Of a DNA stretch of 64,000 bases, positions 37,469-45,898 are shown piece after piece. The stretch is from Pseudobacteriovorax antillogorgiicola. GTDB taxonomy: Bacteria > Bdellovibrionota_B > Oligoflexia > Oligoflexales > CAIYRB01. The DNA lies in assembly GCA_945862295.1 (NCBI GenBank), contig CAMAXT010000002.1, positions 1-64,000 of the forward strand. Reading direction: 5' to 3'. Positions within the stretch are counted from its first letter, which is position 1; each line of letters opens with the position of its first letter. The notes beneath the pieces were generated by a model. That model searched no databases. It was not told the origin of the DNA and saw nothing but the letters and a program-made list of their open reading frames with translations. Both the position numbers and the translations under genes were made by a program.

Positions 37469-38590
37469 CTAAACGATGACTCTCGGAATATCCGGATGCA
37501 ACTTTGTAAAAATCTCGTAGTGAATGGTTTTGGACCAATTTGCCAAATCACCAGCACTTACTGTTTCGTCAACAGACTTACCTATAAGAACAACTTCGTC
37601 GCCGACATGTAAATTCTTCGATGTATGAGTAACATCAACCATCATCATATTCATGCAAATACGACCAACGATCGGACAACGCTCACCCCTAATCAAAACA
37701 TAGGCCGGACCTTCGCCCGCGATGCGAGGATAACCCTCGTTATAGCCAACAGGCAAGACTGCGATGTCCATCTCACGATTTGCTCTGAATGTGCAACCGT
37801 AGCCGATGTATTGGCCGACGTGCACTTTCTTAAGAGTCGTAATTTCTGTTTTCCATTCTAATACTGGCAGAAGGGATGCGACCTTGGCGTTAAGCTGTAG
37901 ATAAGAAACTTTCGTCAATTTAGAGGGCCAAACGCCGTAGAGTGATACTCCAACACGGGCCATGTCGAATAAGCTACTGTCCATGATTAGCGATGACGCG
38001 CTGGAAGCTGCGTGCTTAAGCACTTTAGTAAAGCCAGCGGCATGAAACTTCGCAATAGCAGTTTCAAATCCACTCATTTGATGCAAAGCATAACTCTGAT
38101 CGGTCACATCTTCGACGTTAGCAAAATGTGTGCATACTCCAGTTGGAGTAACTTTTTTTTCTGAGAAATAAGCCAGAGCTTCGTCGACATCTTCAGGCAA
38201 GATACCTTGTCTCGACATTCCAGTTTCTATTTTAACATGCACTCGGCATTTGCCTGGACGATTTGCCCAACTCTTAAGAAGATCCATATTACCGACAACT
38301 AAATCGAGCTCAAGCTCGTCTGCTTTCGTAAATCCACGTTCAACCGCAGGCCCAACGATCAGCAGGCGCCCTTTGAACCCAAGGTCCCTTAAAATTTCGG
38401 CTTCTGAGACGTAATTAACGGCAATCCACGGAGGGGATTCTTTTTTAAGGATGGCAAAGGATTCTTTGAGACCGTGGCCGTAGGCATTTGCTTTCAAAAC
38501 CGGGATGACAACTGACTTACCGGCTTTGGCTTGCAAGACGCGGTAGTTATTTGTGAGCGCTTGGGCGTTAATTTCTATGCGGCAAAGCAT
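37469..38590 (-). CDS. alr: alanine racemase
   Basis: 373 residues. The PLP lysine lies in VIPVLKANAYGHG, the opposite catalytic Tyr in YIGYGCTFRA, and GRICMNMMMVDVT and GDEVVLIG follow. It supplies D-Ala for peptidoglycan. I place the start at the ATG at 38590 (TAGGA 6 nt upstream), which fits the family start (CRIEINAQALTNNYRVL). A frame extension to 38626 overlaps a decayed paralogue tail and is unlikely to be translated. Cotranscribed with hslO. Confidence 0.94.
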   Translation of the reverse strand: MLCRIEINAQALTNNYRVLQAKAGKSVVIPVLKANAYGHGLKESFAILKKESPPWIAVNYVSEAEILRDLGFKGRLLIVGPAVERGFTKADELELDLVVGNMDLLKSWANRPGKCRVHVKIETGMSRQGILPEDVDEALAYFSEKKVTPTGVCTHFANVEDVTDQSYALHQMSGFETAIAKFHAAGFTKVLKHAASSASSLIMDSSLFDMARVGVSLYGVWPSKLTKVSYLQLNAKVASLLPVLEWKTEITTLKKVHVGQYIGYGCTFRANREMDIAVLPVGYNEGYPRIAGEGPAYVLIRGERCPIVGRICMNMMMVDVTHTSKNLHVGDEVVLIGKSVDETVSAGDLANWSKTIHYEIFTKLHPDIPRVIV

Positions 38591-38626
38591 GCCAGATCCT
38601 ATCTTGAGATATGACACTTTAGCCAT

Positions 38627-38725
38627 AGCGGGTAAAGAGTTTTATCCTCTGGTGTCCAATGAAATACGGCTGAGACAACGATACATCAAGAGACGATATC
38701 TGAGAACAGACCACTGACAACCGAA
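38627..38725 (-). pseudogene. C-terminal remnant of a paralogue of the 40792-42000 secreted protein
   Basis: Minus-strand translation reads (C)SQISSLDVSLSQPYFIGHQR and stops at TAA beside the alr start. The intact protein ends TSTDVSLSQPYFIGHQRMES, so 14 consecutive residues are identical and the DNA is similar over about 45 bases. No upstream coding sequence remains. This indicates an ancient duplicate that was almost wholly deleted. Confidence 0.6.
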
Positions 38726-38744
38726 AGCCGTCCCTTTCTCCCTC

Positions 38745-38787
38745 TTGACATTCCCCACCGTCACACTGTATTACTTATGTATAACAG
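38745..38787 (+). promoter_or_regulatory. promoter with palindromic operator for the GntR gene
   Basis: TTGACA (38745-38750), an 18-nt spacer and TATTAC (38769-38774). An imperfect palindrome CTGT-N3-AC ... GT-N3-ACAG spans 38766-38787 and overlaps the -10 box. YtrA-type GntR repressors usually bind such sites at their own promoter, so autoregulation is likely. Confidence 0.55.
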
Positions 38788-38814
38788 TGCACCGGGCAGC
38801 CGGACAGGAGAGCT

Positions 38815-39186
38815 ATGGAAATCATCATCAACCCGCACGCACCGATGCCAATATACGCTCAAATAGTGCAGCAATTTAAGGATATTATCCTTTCAGGGCA
38901 CGCAGCCTCGGGTTCTCCTTTGCCCTCGGTCAGAACCCTTGCTGACAGGCTAGAAATCAACAGCCTAACTATTCAAAAAGCCTACAAACAACTGGAAGGC
39001 GAAGGATTGATTGAAATCAGAAAAGGCGTCGGAGCGACCGTCTGTGAAATCGAAACGATGAAATCAGAAGAATCGCTAAAGATGATCGAAGCGGAACTCA
39101 TACCGGTCATAGGAAAAGCAAAAGCAATTGGCATCGTAAAAAAGGACATTCAACAGCTTTTGCTGAAAATTTGGGAGAAAAAATAA
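38815..39186 (+). CDS. GntR-family (YtrA subfamily) transcriptional regulator
   Basis: 123 residues: a winged-helix domain (PIYAQIVQQFKDIILSG, PLPSVRTLADRLEINSLTIQKAYKQLE) plus a short helical tail, the YtrA type without a large effector domain. GGAGAGCT precedes the ATG. The stop overlaps the ATG of the following ABC ATPase gene, the usual arrangement in which YtrA-type repressors control their own ABC exporter. Confidence 0.88.
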   Translation: MEIIINPHAPMPIYAQIVQQFKDIILSGHAASGSPLPSVRTLADRLEINSLTIQKAYKQLEGEGLIEIRKGVGATVCEIETMKSEESLKMIEAELIPVIGKAKAIGIVKKDIQQLLLKIWEKK

Positions 39187-39548
39187 TGATTTCCATTCAG
39201 GAATTAAAACATCAGTTCAAACGAAGCCGGTTTCAAATCGATATCCCGTCATTAAAATTTGATCAAGACGGCATCACTGCACTGATTGGTTCGAACGGAA
39301 ACGGTAAATCGACCCTGCTTTCGATAATTGCTGGGATTATTAAACCGAAGCGTGGGATTGTTCGCTACAACAACCACAATGCATTTCACGAATACGAAAA
39401 AATTAAATCCGCAGTTCACCTACTGTCTTGGGATTTTGGTTTTTTTCCTTGGGCCAAGGGCTCAGCGCTTCTGGAACTGGTTAAACAAACCAGCATCGCA
39501 AATAAAAGTACATGGGACGACGGCTTAGCGGTTAAGCTGCAGGAGTGA
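39186..39548 (+). pseudogene. ABC transporter ATPase, truncated
   Basis: Only 120 residues remain. Walker A IGSNGNGKST is near residue 37, and the Q-loop region is replaced by VHLLSWDFGFFPW. The signature LSGGQ, Walker B and H-loop are absent. Translation ends at a TGA at 39546 and the next gene's frame opens immediately, without any permease. GGGAG lies about 9 nt before the ATG. It is a non-functional stump in a YtrA-type operon. Confidence 0.75.
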
Positions 39549-39603
39549 AAATAGCGATGGTGAAACTCTTTTAAGAGTCATCAAGATTTTAGACAATCGA
39601 GAT

Positions 39604-40161
39604 ATGAAAGTCGATTTACCAAAGACACGTTGGCTCGAGTTGTTAGCTAAGGACAGGGAATTGCGGAGTGCTATACTCGACTACGTTAGACATCAAAAAG
39701 ACAACTTTGACTGGTTGAACATCGAAGTATTCCAAATTATTGAAGTAGATATACATACCAGTACTGAATCTTGTAGAGATGACTGTCGAGCTTTAGCTAG
39801 ACTGGTTGGTGAACTCGCGATCGAAAATAAAGCAGATGCTGACAGGTTTATTAGGTCTAGACTTAGTTCGACAGGCAGCGACAAAGTCATGTTTGGGCTG
39901 CATGCCGCTCAATTTGCCAAACTAGACTCTTACAAAGAAGAAATCCTCAAACTCTTAGAGCATGACACCAAAATTATAAGGACCGAAGCCCAAGATTTGC
40001 TGAAAGAGATGGTAGAAAATCCGGACGATCTAGAAAATTTAGACGAATTCTTAGACAAGATAGACGCCGACCTAACAAGTTTAGAGAGAAAAAAAATTCA
40101 AGATATTATCCGTGATATCGTCATTCCAAACCTGGAAAAACTTGATGCCGCGAGACTCTGA
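39604..40161 (+). CDS. helical protein of unknown function, N-terminus uncertain
   Basis: 185 residues from the ATG at 39604, but the frame is open back to 39529 with protein-like text (SDGETLLRVIKILDNRD) and no start codon. The original start was therefore probably lost in the same event that truncated the ABC ATPase. The product is acidic and helical (LKLLEHDTKIIRTEAQDLLKEM, HEAT-like). No ribosome site precedes 39604. It ends 2 nt before the YdcF-like gene. Confidence 0.5.
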   Translation: MKVDLPKTRWLELLAKDRELRSAILDYVRHQKDNFDWLNIEVFQIIEVDIHTSTESCRDDCRALARLVGELAIENKADADRFIRSRLSSTGSDKVMFGLHAAQFAKLDSYKEEILKLLEHDTKIIRTEAQDLLKEMVENPDDLENLDEFLDKIDADLTSLERKKIQDIIRDIVIPNLEKLDAARL

Positions 40162-40163
40162 GG

Positions 40164-40769
40164 TTGAAAAAACGTTATAAAAGAACACAGCTCGTCGCCG
40201 GCTGCCTCGCCATCACTACCCTGATTGTTGCAGCCGGCACCTTTATTCATATTTATGGTGAGGCAAAAAGAACAAGCTGGCCCGATTCTAAATCGACCCT
40301 ACACGGTGCGACGACAGTCATCGTTCTCGGCATGGGTCCAACCCCAACGCACTCCATTCTTGATCGGACCGAACTCGCAGCAGAACTCTGGCATCAAGGG
40401 TTTGCTAGCGAGTTCATCGCATCAGGGGGTCAAGGTACGGACGAAGCAGAACCTGAAGCAAAAACCGTCGCCACAGATCTCGTCACGCGCGGTGTACCCG
40501 CCGCCATTATCCAAGAGGAAGACCGCTCAAAATCCACATTTGAAAATCTGGTATTTAGCCACCGCCTGCTAGTTGAGCGTGGTCTACTGGACAAAACTAT
40601 CGTCATCGTCACCCATGATTTTCACGCAGCCCGTGCCGCTTCAATCGCCAGCTCTCTCGGTATCGATGTAGTCGTCATCTCAAGTCCTGGCATGCGACTA
40701 AATAATCGCGTGCGGCGGCAGATAAGGGAAGTGTTGGCATTTTGGAAATGGAAAGTCGTCGGAAAATAA
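40164..40769 (+). CDS. YdcF/ElyC-like (DUF218) membrane-anchored protein
   Basis: 201 residues. An N-terminal membrane helix (about 10-30) precedes the DUF218 fold: TTVIVLGMGP, SEFIASGGQGTDEAEPEA, EDRSKSTFENLVFS and VTHDFHAARA. SanA/ElyC/YdcF relatives act in envelope integrity and bind nucleotide-like ligands. The start is a TTG directly after the preceding stop. No other start fits the membrane anchor. Confidence 0.75.
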   Translation: MKKRYKRTQLVAGCLAITTLIVAAGTFIHIYGEAKRTSWPDSKSTLHGATTVIVLGMGPTPTHSILDRTELAAELWHQGFASEFIASGGQGTDEAEPEAKTVATDLVTRGVPAAIIQEEDRSKSTFENLVFSHRLLVERGLLDKTIVIVTHDFHAARAASIASSLGIDVVVISSPGMRLNNRVRRQIREVLAFWKWKVVGK

Positions 40770-40791
40770 GTGAATAGGTACCGTATAAAAA

Positions 40792-42000
40792 TTATCTGGT
40801 GGACTGACCTTTTAGTCTCAGCGGATAAAGCGATTCCATCCTTTGATGTCCGATAAAATAAGGCTGCGACAACGAGACATCGGTAGACGTTGCTTTGCAT
40901 GCTGCTGAGGTATCGTCACCTTGGGTTAAAATACCGACTGAAATTCCACCTTGAGCGTCGCGGGAGTAAACGCCGCCGATGACCTGGTTACAGGAAGCAC
41001 CGTGTTTCAGAACGATTGTCTTGCGGCCTGTTTTACCTTCTTTGGTAATCCGCGTCGGGGCTTTTACGACGAGGGCGTTTAGTTCTGCTGGATTGAATAG
41101 TGCGATTTTTGTCCCTGATGGAATCAGAATCGAAGAATCTGTATGTTCAGCCAGCGTGTGTTTAGCAAGCTTACCGACACATGGGATGTTGTAATAGTTT
41201 GCTACCAGCATGCCAAGGAGCGCGGTCTTTTGACCACGGATATTCTTCTCACCACTTACAACAACACCAACAGGCGCATCGTTACAACCTTTACGGTAGG
41301 AGAATGAAACGCCACCGTTCTTTCCAGACTTGATACCTTTCGAGCTGATCGGCACTAGCTTCAGATCATACTGACGGCTAAGTGATTTAACGTTCGACTG
41401 GAGTGCCCCAACCTTTTTGCGCACGGAAGTATCAATCGCAGTGATCACTTTCTCAGCTGATTCACTTGAGCATGATCCCGAAACCTCGCCTGTGCGCGGC
41501 TTTTCGACCATGGCGATTTCTAGAAGTTGGTTCTCTGACTGATGAATTAAGGTGCCAATGGAGCGGCCGCACTTAGGTTCGTATACAGCTTTAAGACGGT
41601 TGCCAGAGGTTTTAGAGCGCACCATTTTCAAATCGCTGATGCGAGCGATCGAGATGCGGGGATTGTTGCCGATTGTCATTGGTTCAATTGATTTAAAGCC
41701 GGTGACATCGAGATAGTCGATGACGACTTCGCGTTGGCTTGGCATCGATGTGCAGACGATGGAGTCTTGAGAAACCGCAGCCGCAAGGGCCATGGTCTTC
41801 TTCCTTTCGTTAGTAGCGGCGATAATTCCGTAGAACTCGCCGCCACACGGGATAGTTACAGCAATTCGAATCGCCTTGCCGACATAGCCAACAAGTTCAA
41901 TCGGTTGCATTTGTAGTTTCGGGAAAGCAGCGGCAGATTCAGCAGAAAAAGACAAAAGGAGAACCCAAACTAAGCCAAGAAAATTCTTGCTGTTCATCAA
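40792..42000 (-). CDS. secreted protein with paired Cys, function unknown
   Basis: 402 residues with a signal peptide ending near SAAAFP (about residue 27). Two related halves are suggested by repeated patterns of GCN/SCN...GVxV and by Thr/Ile-rich strands with scattered Cys pairs, so it is probably a disulfide-bonded periplasmic or surface protein. Its C-terminal 30 residues recur as a decayed copy at 38627-38725. Family not recognised. Confidence 0.65.
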   Translation of the reverse strand: MMNSKNFLGLVWVLLLSFSAESAAAFPKLQMQPIELVGYVGKAIRIAVTIPCGGEFYGIIAATNERKKTMALAAAVSQDSIVCTSMPSQREVVIDYLDVTGFKSIEPMTIGNNPRISIARISDLKMVRSKTSGNRLKAVYEPKCGRSIGTLIHQSENQLLEIAMVEKPRTGEVSGSCSSESAEKVITAIDTSVRKKVGALQSNVKSLSRQYDLKLVPISSKGIKSGKNGGVSFSYRKGCNDAPVGVVVSGEKNIRGQKTALLGMLVANYYNIPCVGKLAKHTLAEHTDSSILIPSGTKIALFNPAELNALVVKAPTRITKEGKTGRKTIVLKHGASCNQVIGGVYSRDAQGGISVGILTQGDDTSAACKATSTDVSLSQPYFIGHQRMESLYPLRLKGQSTR

Positions 42001-42050
42001 TTATTCCTGCATTTAGTTTTGTTCGAGACGAGCGATTTATAAGGTATTTT

Positions 42051-42116
42051 AATAGAAATGTCAATATTTTAATCAATTTCTATTGAAAACTATTATAAAT
42101 ACTAGGCATTTCTATA
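42051..42116. repeat. AT-rich stretch with three ATTTCTAT copies
   Basis: AATAGAAAT (42051-42059), ATTTCTATT (42076-42084) and ATTTCTATA (42108-42116) form an inverted pair plus a third copy in a very AT-rich segment upstream of rpmH. It may be a regulator site. No DnaA box is visible. Confidence 0.35.
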
Positions 42117-42149
42117 GAATCTAGGGGTCCGATCCCATGCATACTGCCA

Positions 42150-42178
42150 TTGCGTTAAGATGAGCCCTTTGATATGTT
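42150..42178 (+). promoter_or_regulatory. sigma70-type promoter for rpmH-rnpA
   Basis: TTGCGT (42150-42155), a 17-nt spacer and TATGTT (42173-42178), about 85 nt upstream of the rpmH start. Confidence 0.45.
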
Positions 42179-42268
42179 CCGCGGCTCAACAGAATCGTCC
42201 CGGGTAAGTTACCGGTCCGTAAATATGCTGATAAAAGAAGCTGACATTAGCACAGAGGATATTCACAA

Positions 42269-42421
42269 ATGCCAAAACGTACCTTTCAACCGAGCAACAA
42301 AAAGCGCCTCCGTACTCACGGATTCCGCGCACGCATGGCGACTCCAGGCGGCCGCAGTGTAATTAAGTTAAGAAGAGCTAAAGGACGTAAACGTCTCGCT
42401 CCTACTTCTTACGCAAAATAA
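42269..42421 (+). CDS. rpmH: 50S ribosomal protein L34
   Basis: 50 residues. [20 protein letters not shown] and ARMATPGGR ... [10 protein letters not shown] are the L34 hallmarks. It is slightly longer than the usual 44-46 residues because of the tail APTSYAK. AGAGGA precedes the ATG. It starts the conserved rpmH-rnpA-yidD-yidC-jag-mnmE cluster. Confidence 0.97.
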   Translation: MPKRTFQPSNKKRLRTHGFRARMATPGGRSVIKLRRAKGRKRLAPTSYAK

Positions 42422-42444
42422 TTGCTCTTCAAAATAAAACTTTC

Positions 42445-42476
42445 ACCCGTAATTTTGTTACGGGTTAGATTTTTTA
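42445..42476 (+). terminator. terminator between rpmH and rnpA
   Basis: The stem ACCCGTAA / TTACGGGT with a 5-nt loop is followed by TAGATTTTTT. It probably makes a high-abundance short rpmH transcript with partial readthrough into rnpA. Confidence 0.7.
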
Positions 42477-42512
42477 TTGCCTGATTAAACAAACTGATTA
42501 GTAAACAGGTCT

Positions 42513-42923
42513 ATGAGCTACTCCTTTCCTGGCGATAAACGCCTCAAACAAGGCTCCGAAATTCGCAAGACGCTCGACACGGGTATAAAAGCCATCTGTC
42601 GTAACTTCGTTGTCTTTGCTGCGCCACCTCCCGACACAAAAACCGAAAAATCTGGCACTCGCATCGGCATCATCGTTTCGAAAAAAAACGGCAACTCTGT
42701 CGTACGAAATCGTATTAAGAGGCTGACAAGAGAAGCCTATAGGCATATGTATGAATCGCTCGAAACAAAAGACTTCTTCAAGAGTCTAGACATTGTTGTC
42801 ATCGCAAGACCTGGCGCGGCGGCAGCGACCCTTGAAGAAACGAGAAGAGATTTTTTGTACTGCCTTGGCAAACTTCAGCGCCAAGCAGATGCAAAGAAGA
42901 TAAGTGAAATGAAAGACTCTTAA
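42513..42923 (+). CDS. rnpA: ribonuclease P protein component
   Basis: 136 residues. The basic RNA-binding signature is IGIIVSKKNGNSVVRNRIKRLTREAYR (RNR motif), flanked by DIVVIARPGAA. It processes tRNA 5' ends with the rnpB RNA, which is not in this window. Its stop shares a base with the yidD start. Confidence 0.95.
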   Translation: MSYSFPGDKRLKQGSEIRKTLDTGIKAICRNFVVFAAPPPDTKTEKSGTRIGIIVSKKNGNSVVRNRIKRLTREAYRHMYESLETKDFFKSLDIVVIARPGAAAATLEETRRDFLYCLGKLQRQADAKKISEMKDS

Positions 42924-43204
42924 TGCAGCAAATGGCTTGTGCCACTCATCATACCCACACTAAAGAAGCTACTGCTTCTAGTAGTTTTAGCGCTTTCGTC
43001 GCGAAAGCTATTCTCGCATTGATTTGGATCTATCAGCATTCACTGTCACTCGTTCTTGGGCCGCGCTGTCGGTTTTTTCCGAGCTGTTCAAGGTACGCCG
43101 GTGAATGCCTTCAGAAATACCCGCTCTCTGTTGCTATGAAGAAAACGTCCCGAAGACTGTTGAGCTGCCATCCGCTTCATCCTGGAGGAATAGACCTACC
43201 TTGA
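42923..43204 (+). CDS. yidD: membrane protein insertion efficiency factor YidD
   Basis: 93 residues. The core IWIYQHSLSLVLGPRCRFFPSCSRYAGECL is diagnostic; the usual second half (HPGGxDP) is present as HPLHPGGIDLP. An N-terminal His/Thr/Ser extension of about 22 residues is unusual and could mean the true start is later. It sits between rnpA and yidC. Confidence 0.92.
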   Translation: MQQMACATHHTHTKEATASSSFSAFVAKAILALIWIYQHSLSLVLGPRCRFFPSCSRYAGECLQKYPLSVAMKKTSRRLLSCHPLHPGGIDLP

Positions 43205-44853
43205 AGAATGACTTTCGCCCTATCATTGCTATTGTTTTGTGTCTGGGATTTTATTTCCTTTATACGAAGTACTTAAACACTAAGTATCCGGACATGAGTA
43301 AGCCGAAAGAAGTCGCGACTAGCGAGCAGCCATCAGTTGTCCCGAGCGCCGGACCTGGAGCCGCAGGATCAACTACTGCACCAGTAGCAAATGCCGCTGA
43401 TGTAGCTAATAGTGAAGCAAAACCTGAACTCTTGTCTGCAGGTCAGTTAACCCTCGAAAGCGATAAAGTTCGCTACCAGTTTAATCAACTGAACGGCGGG
43501 TTTGATTCAATCGTTCTTAAAGCATATGACGCCGACGCAAAGGGTGATACAGGAGCAACCAATCTCCTCGACGGGCCATTCGCAGTACAAGGCACAATTC
43601 GTCCGAACGAAATCGTTGTCGCTCCAGCGAACTTCAGCGCGATTCGCGACGGCAGGTCCATCACGTTCTCAAGAAAAGACGGACCAGTAACAATCAGTCA
43701 ACGCTACGAAGTGCCAGAGACTGGTTACACGTTAAAAACTGCTGTGACCTTTACCAACACCTCTGATCAACCATTGGATATGATCGCAGGTATCATCGGC
43801 TCCCAACCTATCCATCATATAAAACAATCAAACCTCATGGGATTTATCCCTGGAGTTGTGCCACACCGCAATCAAATCGCTGTTAGCGCTGATGGCGAAT
43901 CCGAATACGAAGATATCGAAACCCTTTGTAAGGATGGTGAAGCCCCAGTCCGTATTCAAAGCGTTCCAGTCAACTATATTGGCATCGACCGCCACTACTT
44001 CCTTGGCGTGTTACTGCCGGAAGGCAAGACCAGTAGCTATGTTGCAGGCGTTGTAAAAGCTCCGACTGGTGACTGCATTGCGACCATTTTAAATTACGAC
44101 AAACACGGCATCCTTCCTCAAGGGCAAGCTCTAACCCTCAACTACTCGTGGTACTTCGGACCGAAAGATCACGCCGTACTCGCACAGGCGCAACCAGCAC
44201 TTGAAGAGGCCATGCACCTCGGCATGTTCACCTTCATCGCAACGCCACTTCTGAAAGTTATCGAAGGCTTCTACTCGTTCACCGGGAACTACGGTGTAGC
44301 AATTATACTACTCACGATCCTCTTGAAGTTGCTCTTCTATCCATTGATGAAGGCATCTTCCGTTTCGATGCACAAAATGAAAAAGCTAAATCCCGAGATG
44401 ACGGCTTTGAGAGAGAAGTTCAAGGACGACAAGCAGAAACAGCAGCAAGAACTGATGAAGTTTATGGTGCTGCACAAGATCAACCCAATGAAAGGGTGCC
44501 TGCCGATTTTGCCGCAAATACCTGTTTTCTTTGCATTTTATCAAGTGCTGCAAACGTCTATTCAGATGCGCCACGCACCGTTTTTCGGATGGATACAGGA
44601 TTTATCGTCAATGGACCCTTGGTTTGTCACCCCACTACTCATGGGTGTGGCGATGTTTGTTCAACAGAAGTTGACCCCAACTACTGGAATGGATAAAACT
44701 CAAGAGAAAATATTGATGTTTATGCCAATTATGTTTACTGCCATGATGTTGACTCTACCGGCTGGATTAACACTTTACATGTTAACAAACACCGTCGTCG
44801 GTATCGGTCAGCAAAAGTGGCTCTATAGGAAACTGGATAAATTAAACGCCTAA
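43201..44853 (+). CDS. yidC: membrane protein insertase YidC
   Basis: About 550 residues. One N-terminal membrane helix (IIAIVLCLGFYFLY), a linker, a large periplasmic beta domain (about 85-340) and the conserved insertase core with YGVAIILLTILLKLLFYPLM, a cytoplasmic coiled-coil loop, and MKGCLPILPQIPVFFAFYQVL. I use the TTG at 43201, which overlaps the yidD stop; the frame upstream of it merely shadows yidD. Gram-negative-type architecture. Confidence 0.95.
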   Translation: MKNDFRPIIAIVLCLGFYFLYTKYLNTKYPDMSKPKEVATSEQPSVVPSAGPGAAGSTTAPVANAADVANSEAKPELLSAGQLTLESDKVRYQFNQLNGGFDSIVLKAYDADAKGDTGATNLLDGPFAVQGTIRPNEIVVAPANFSAIRDGRSITFSRKDGPVTISQRYEVPETGYTLKTAVTFTNTSDQPLDMIAGIIGSQPIHHIKQSNLMGFIPGVVPHRNQIAVSADGESEYEDIETLCKDGEAPVRIQSVPVNYIGIDRHYFLGVLLPEGKTSSYVAGVVKAPTGDCIATILNYDKHGILPQGQALTLNYSWYFGPKDHAVLAQAQPALEEAMHLGMFTFIATPLLKVIEGFYSFTGNYGVAIILLTILLKLLFYPLMKASSVSMHKMKKLNPEMTALREKFKDDKQKQQQELMKFMVLHKINPMKGCLPILPQIPVFFAFYQVLQTSIQMRHAPFFGWIQDLSSMDPWFVTPLLMGVAMFVQQKLTPTTGMDKTQEKILMFMPIMFTAMMLTLPAGLTLYMLTNTVVGIGQQKWLYRKLDKLNA

Positions 44854-44875
44854 CTGTGGAACAAAGGAGAAATGG

Positions 44876-45766
44876 ATGAAACAAAATAAATCATCCAGTG
44901 CGCAAACTATCAACGTGCAAGCTAAGACACTTGAGCAAGCACTGATCAAGGCATGCGGAACACTGGGAGTCTCCCAAGAAGGACTCGGATACAAAATTCT
45001 AAAAGAAGACACCTCAAAAGGGTTCATGTCGTTCTTTAAAGCTTCTTCAGTAGAAATCGAAGCTTGGACAACCAGCGGCAACCAAAGCCGCAGCAACCAG
45101 ACAAGAGTCAGTAATAACAGCTACCGAGACAACGGCCATCGTGACGACAGTCGCCAAAACAACCGCCGTAGCGAGCCAAGAGCTCCGCGCAAAGAGCACA
45201 CCCCTGCTCCCCGCACCAACTACACCGAAGACTCAGAAGATCAAATCAGTGCCGAACCTCTAAGTGCCGAAAAAACTGCAGAACTTGTCGAAGAACTTCG
45301 CACATTCTGCGCTGGCATTTGCGAGCGCATCGCTGGTGAATCCGTCAATGTTTCAGCCACTAACTCCGACGGCCGCTTAGTCTTAAACGTCGAGAACGAA
45401 TATATCTCTGGTCAAATCAATAAAAACAGCAAGCTCGCTGAAGCAATGGAACACATCCTCCGTAAAAAGCCGCGCCATTTGCGCCAAGAGCTTCCGTTCC
45501 GCATCTTTGTTGACGTTAGCGGCAGCCGCCGTCAGCGTGAAGAAGACTTGATCCATATGGCTCAAGATCTCAGCTCTAAGGTTCATGAAAACAAGCGCCC
45601 AATCGTTCTTAACTACAAGAGTTCTTACGACCGTAAGATCATCCACATGGCTCTTGATAAAGACGACCGCGTATACACAAAATCAATCGGTTCAGGCCCA
45701 AATCGCAAACTTATGATTCTACCAGTGAAAGACGCTCTTTCTGGTGCAATCGAAGTCGACGCTTAA
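44876..45766 (+). CDS. jag: Jag/KhpB RNA-binding protein
   Basis: 296 residues: Jag-N domain (residues 15-65, KTLEQALIKACGTLGVSQE), a basic Arg/Asn-rich linker (70-120), a KH domain and an R3H domain (YDRKIIHMALDKDDRVYTKSIG). The R3H signature is intact. It is a predicted RNA chaperone linked to envelope biogenesis. AAGGAG lies 6 nt before the ATG, 22 nt downstream of yidC. Confidence 0.93.
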   Translation: MKQNKSSSAQTINVQAKTLEQALIKACGTLGVSQEGLGYKILKEDTSKGFMSFFKASSVEIEAWTTSGNQSRSNQTRVSNNSYRDNGHRDDSRQNNRRSEPRAPRKEHTPAPRTNYTEDSEDQISAEPLSAEKTAELVEELRTFCAGICERIAGESVNVSATNSDGRLVLNVENEYISGQINKNSKLAEAMEHILRKKPRHLRQELPFRIFVDVSGSRRQREEDLIHMAQDLSSKVHENKRPIVLNYKSSYDRKIIHMALDKDDRVYTKSIGSGPNRKLMILPVKDALSGAIEVDA

Positions 45767-45792
45767 GTCGTTTGATACTTTTCTGACTCTTT

Positions 45793-45840
45793 AGCTGACT
45801 CATCGGGTTCAAACTAAATCCAACTGAGTCAGCTTTTTTT
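45793..45840 (+). terminator. terminator after jag
   Basis: A perfect 9-bp stem AGCTGACTC / GAGTCAGCT with a 24-nt loop is followed by eight T. Confidence 0.8.
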
Positions 45841-45898
45841 TGCCCAACACCCCCGACAAACCAATTCCGACAAACGAAAAACGATGACTTAAAACAGT

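Noticed and set aside
42001..42268. Possible chromosomal origin near rpmH-rnpA-yidC-mnmE
   Set aside because: No dnaA or dnaN gene is adjacent and no TTATCCACA-type DnaA box is seen; only an AT-rich tract with a different repeated octamer.
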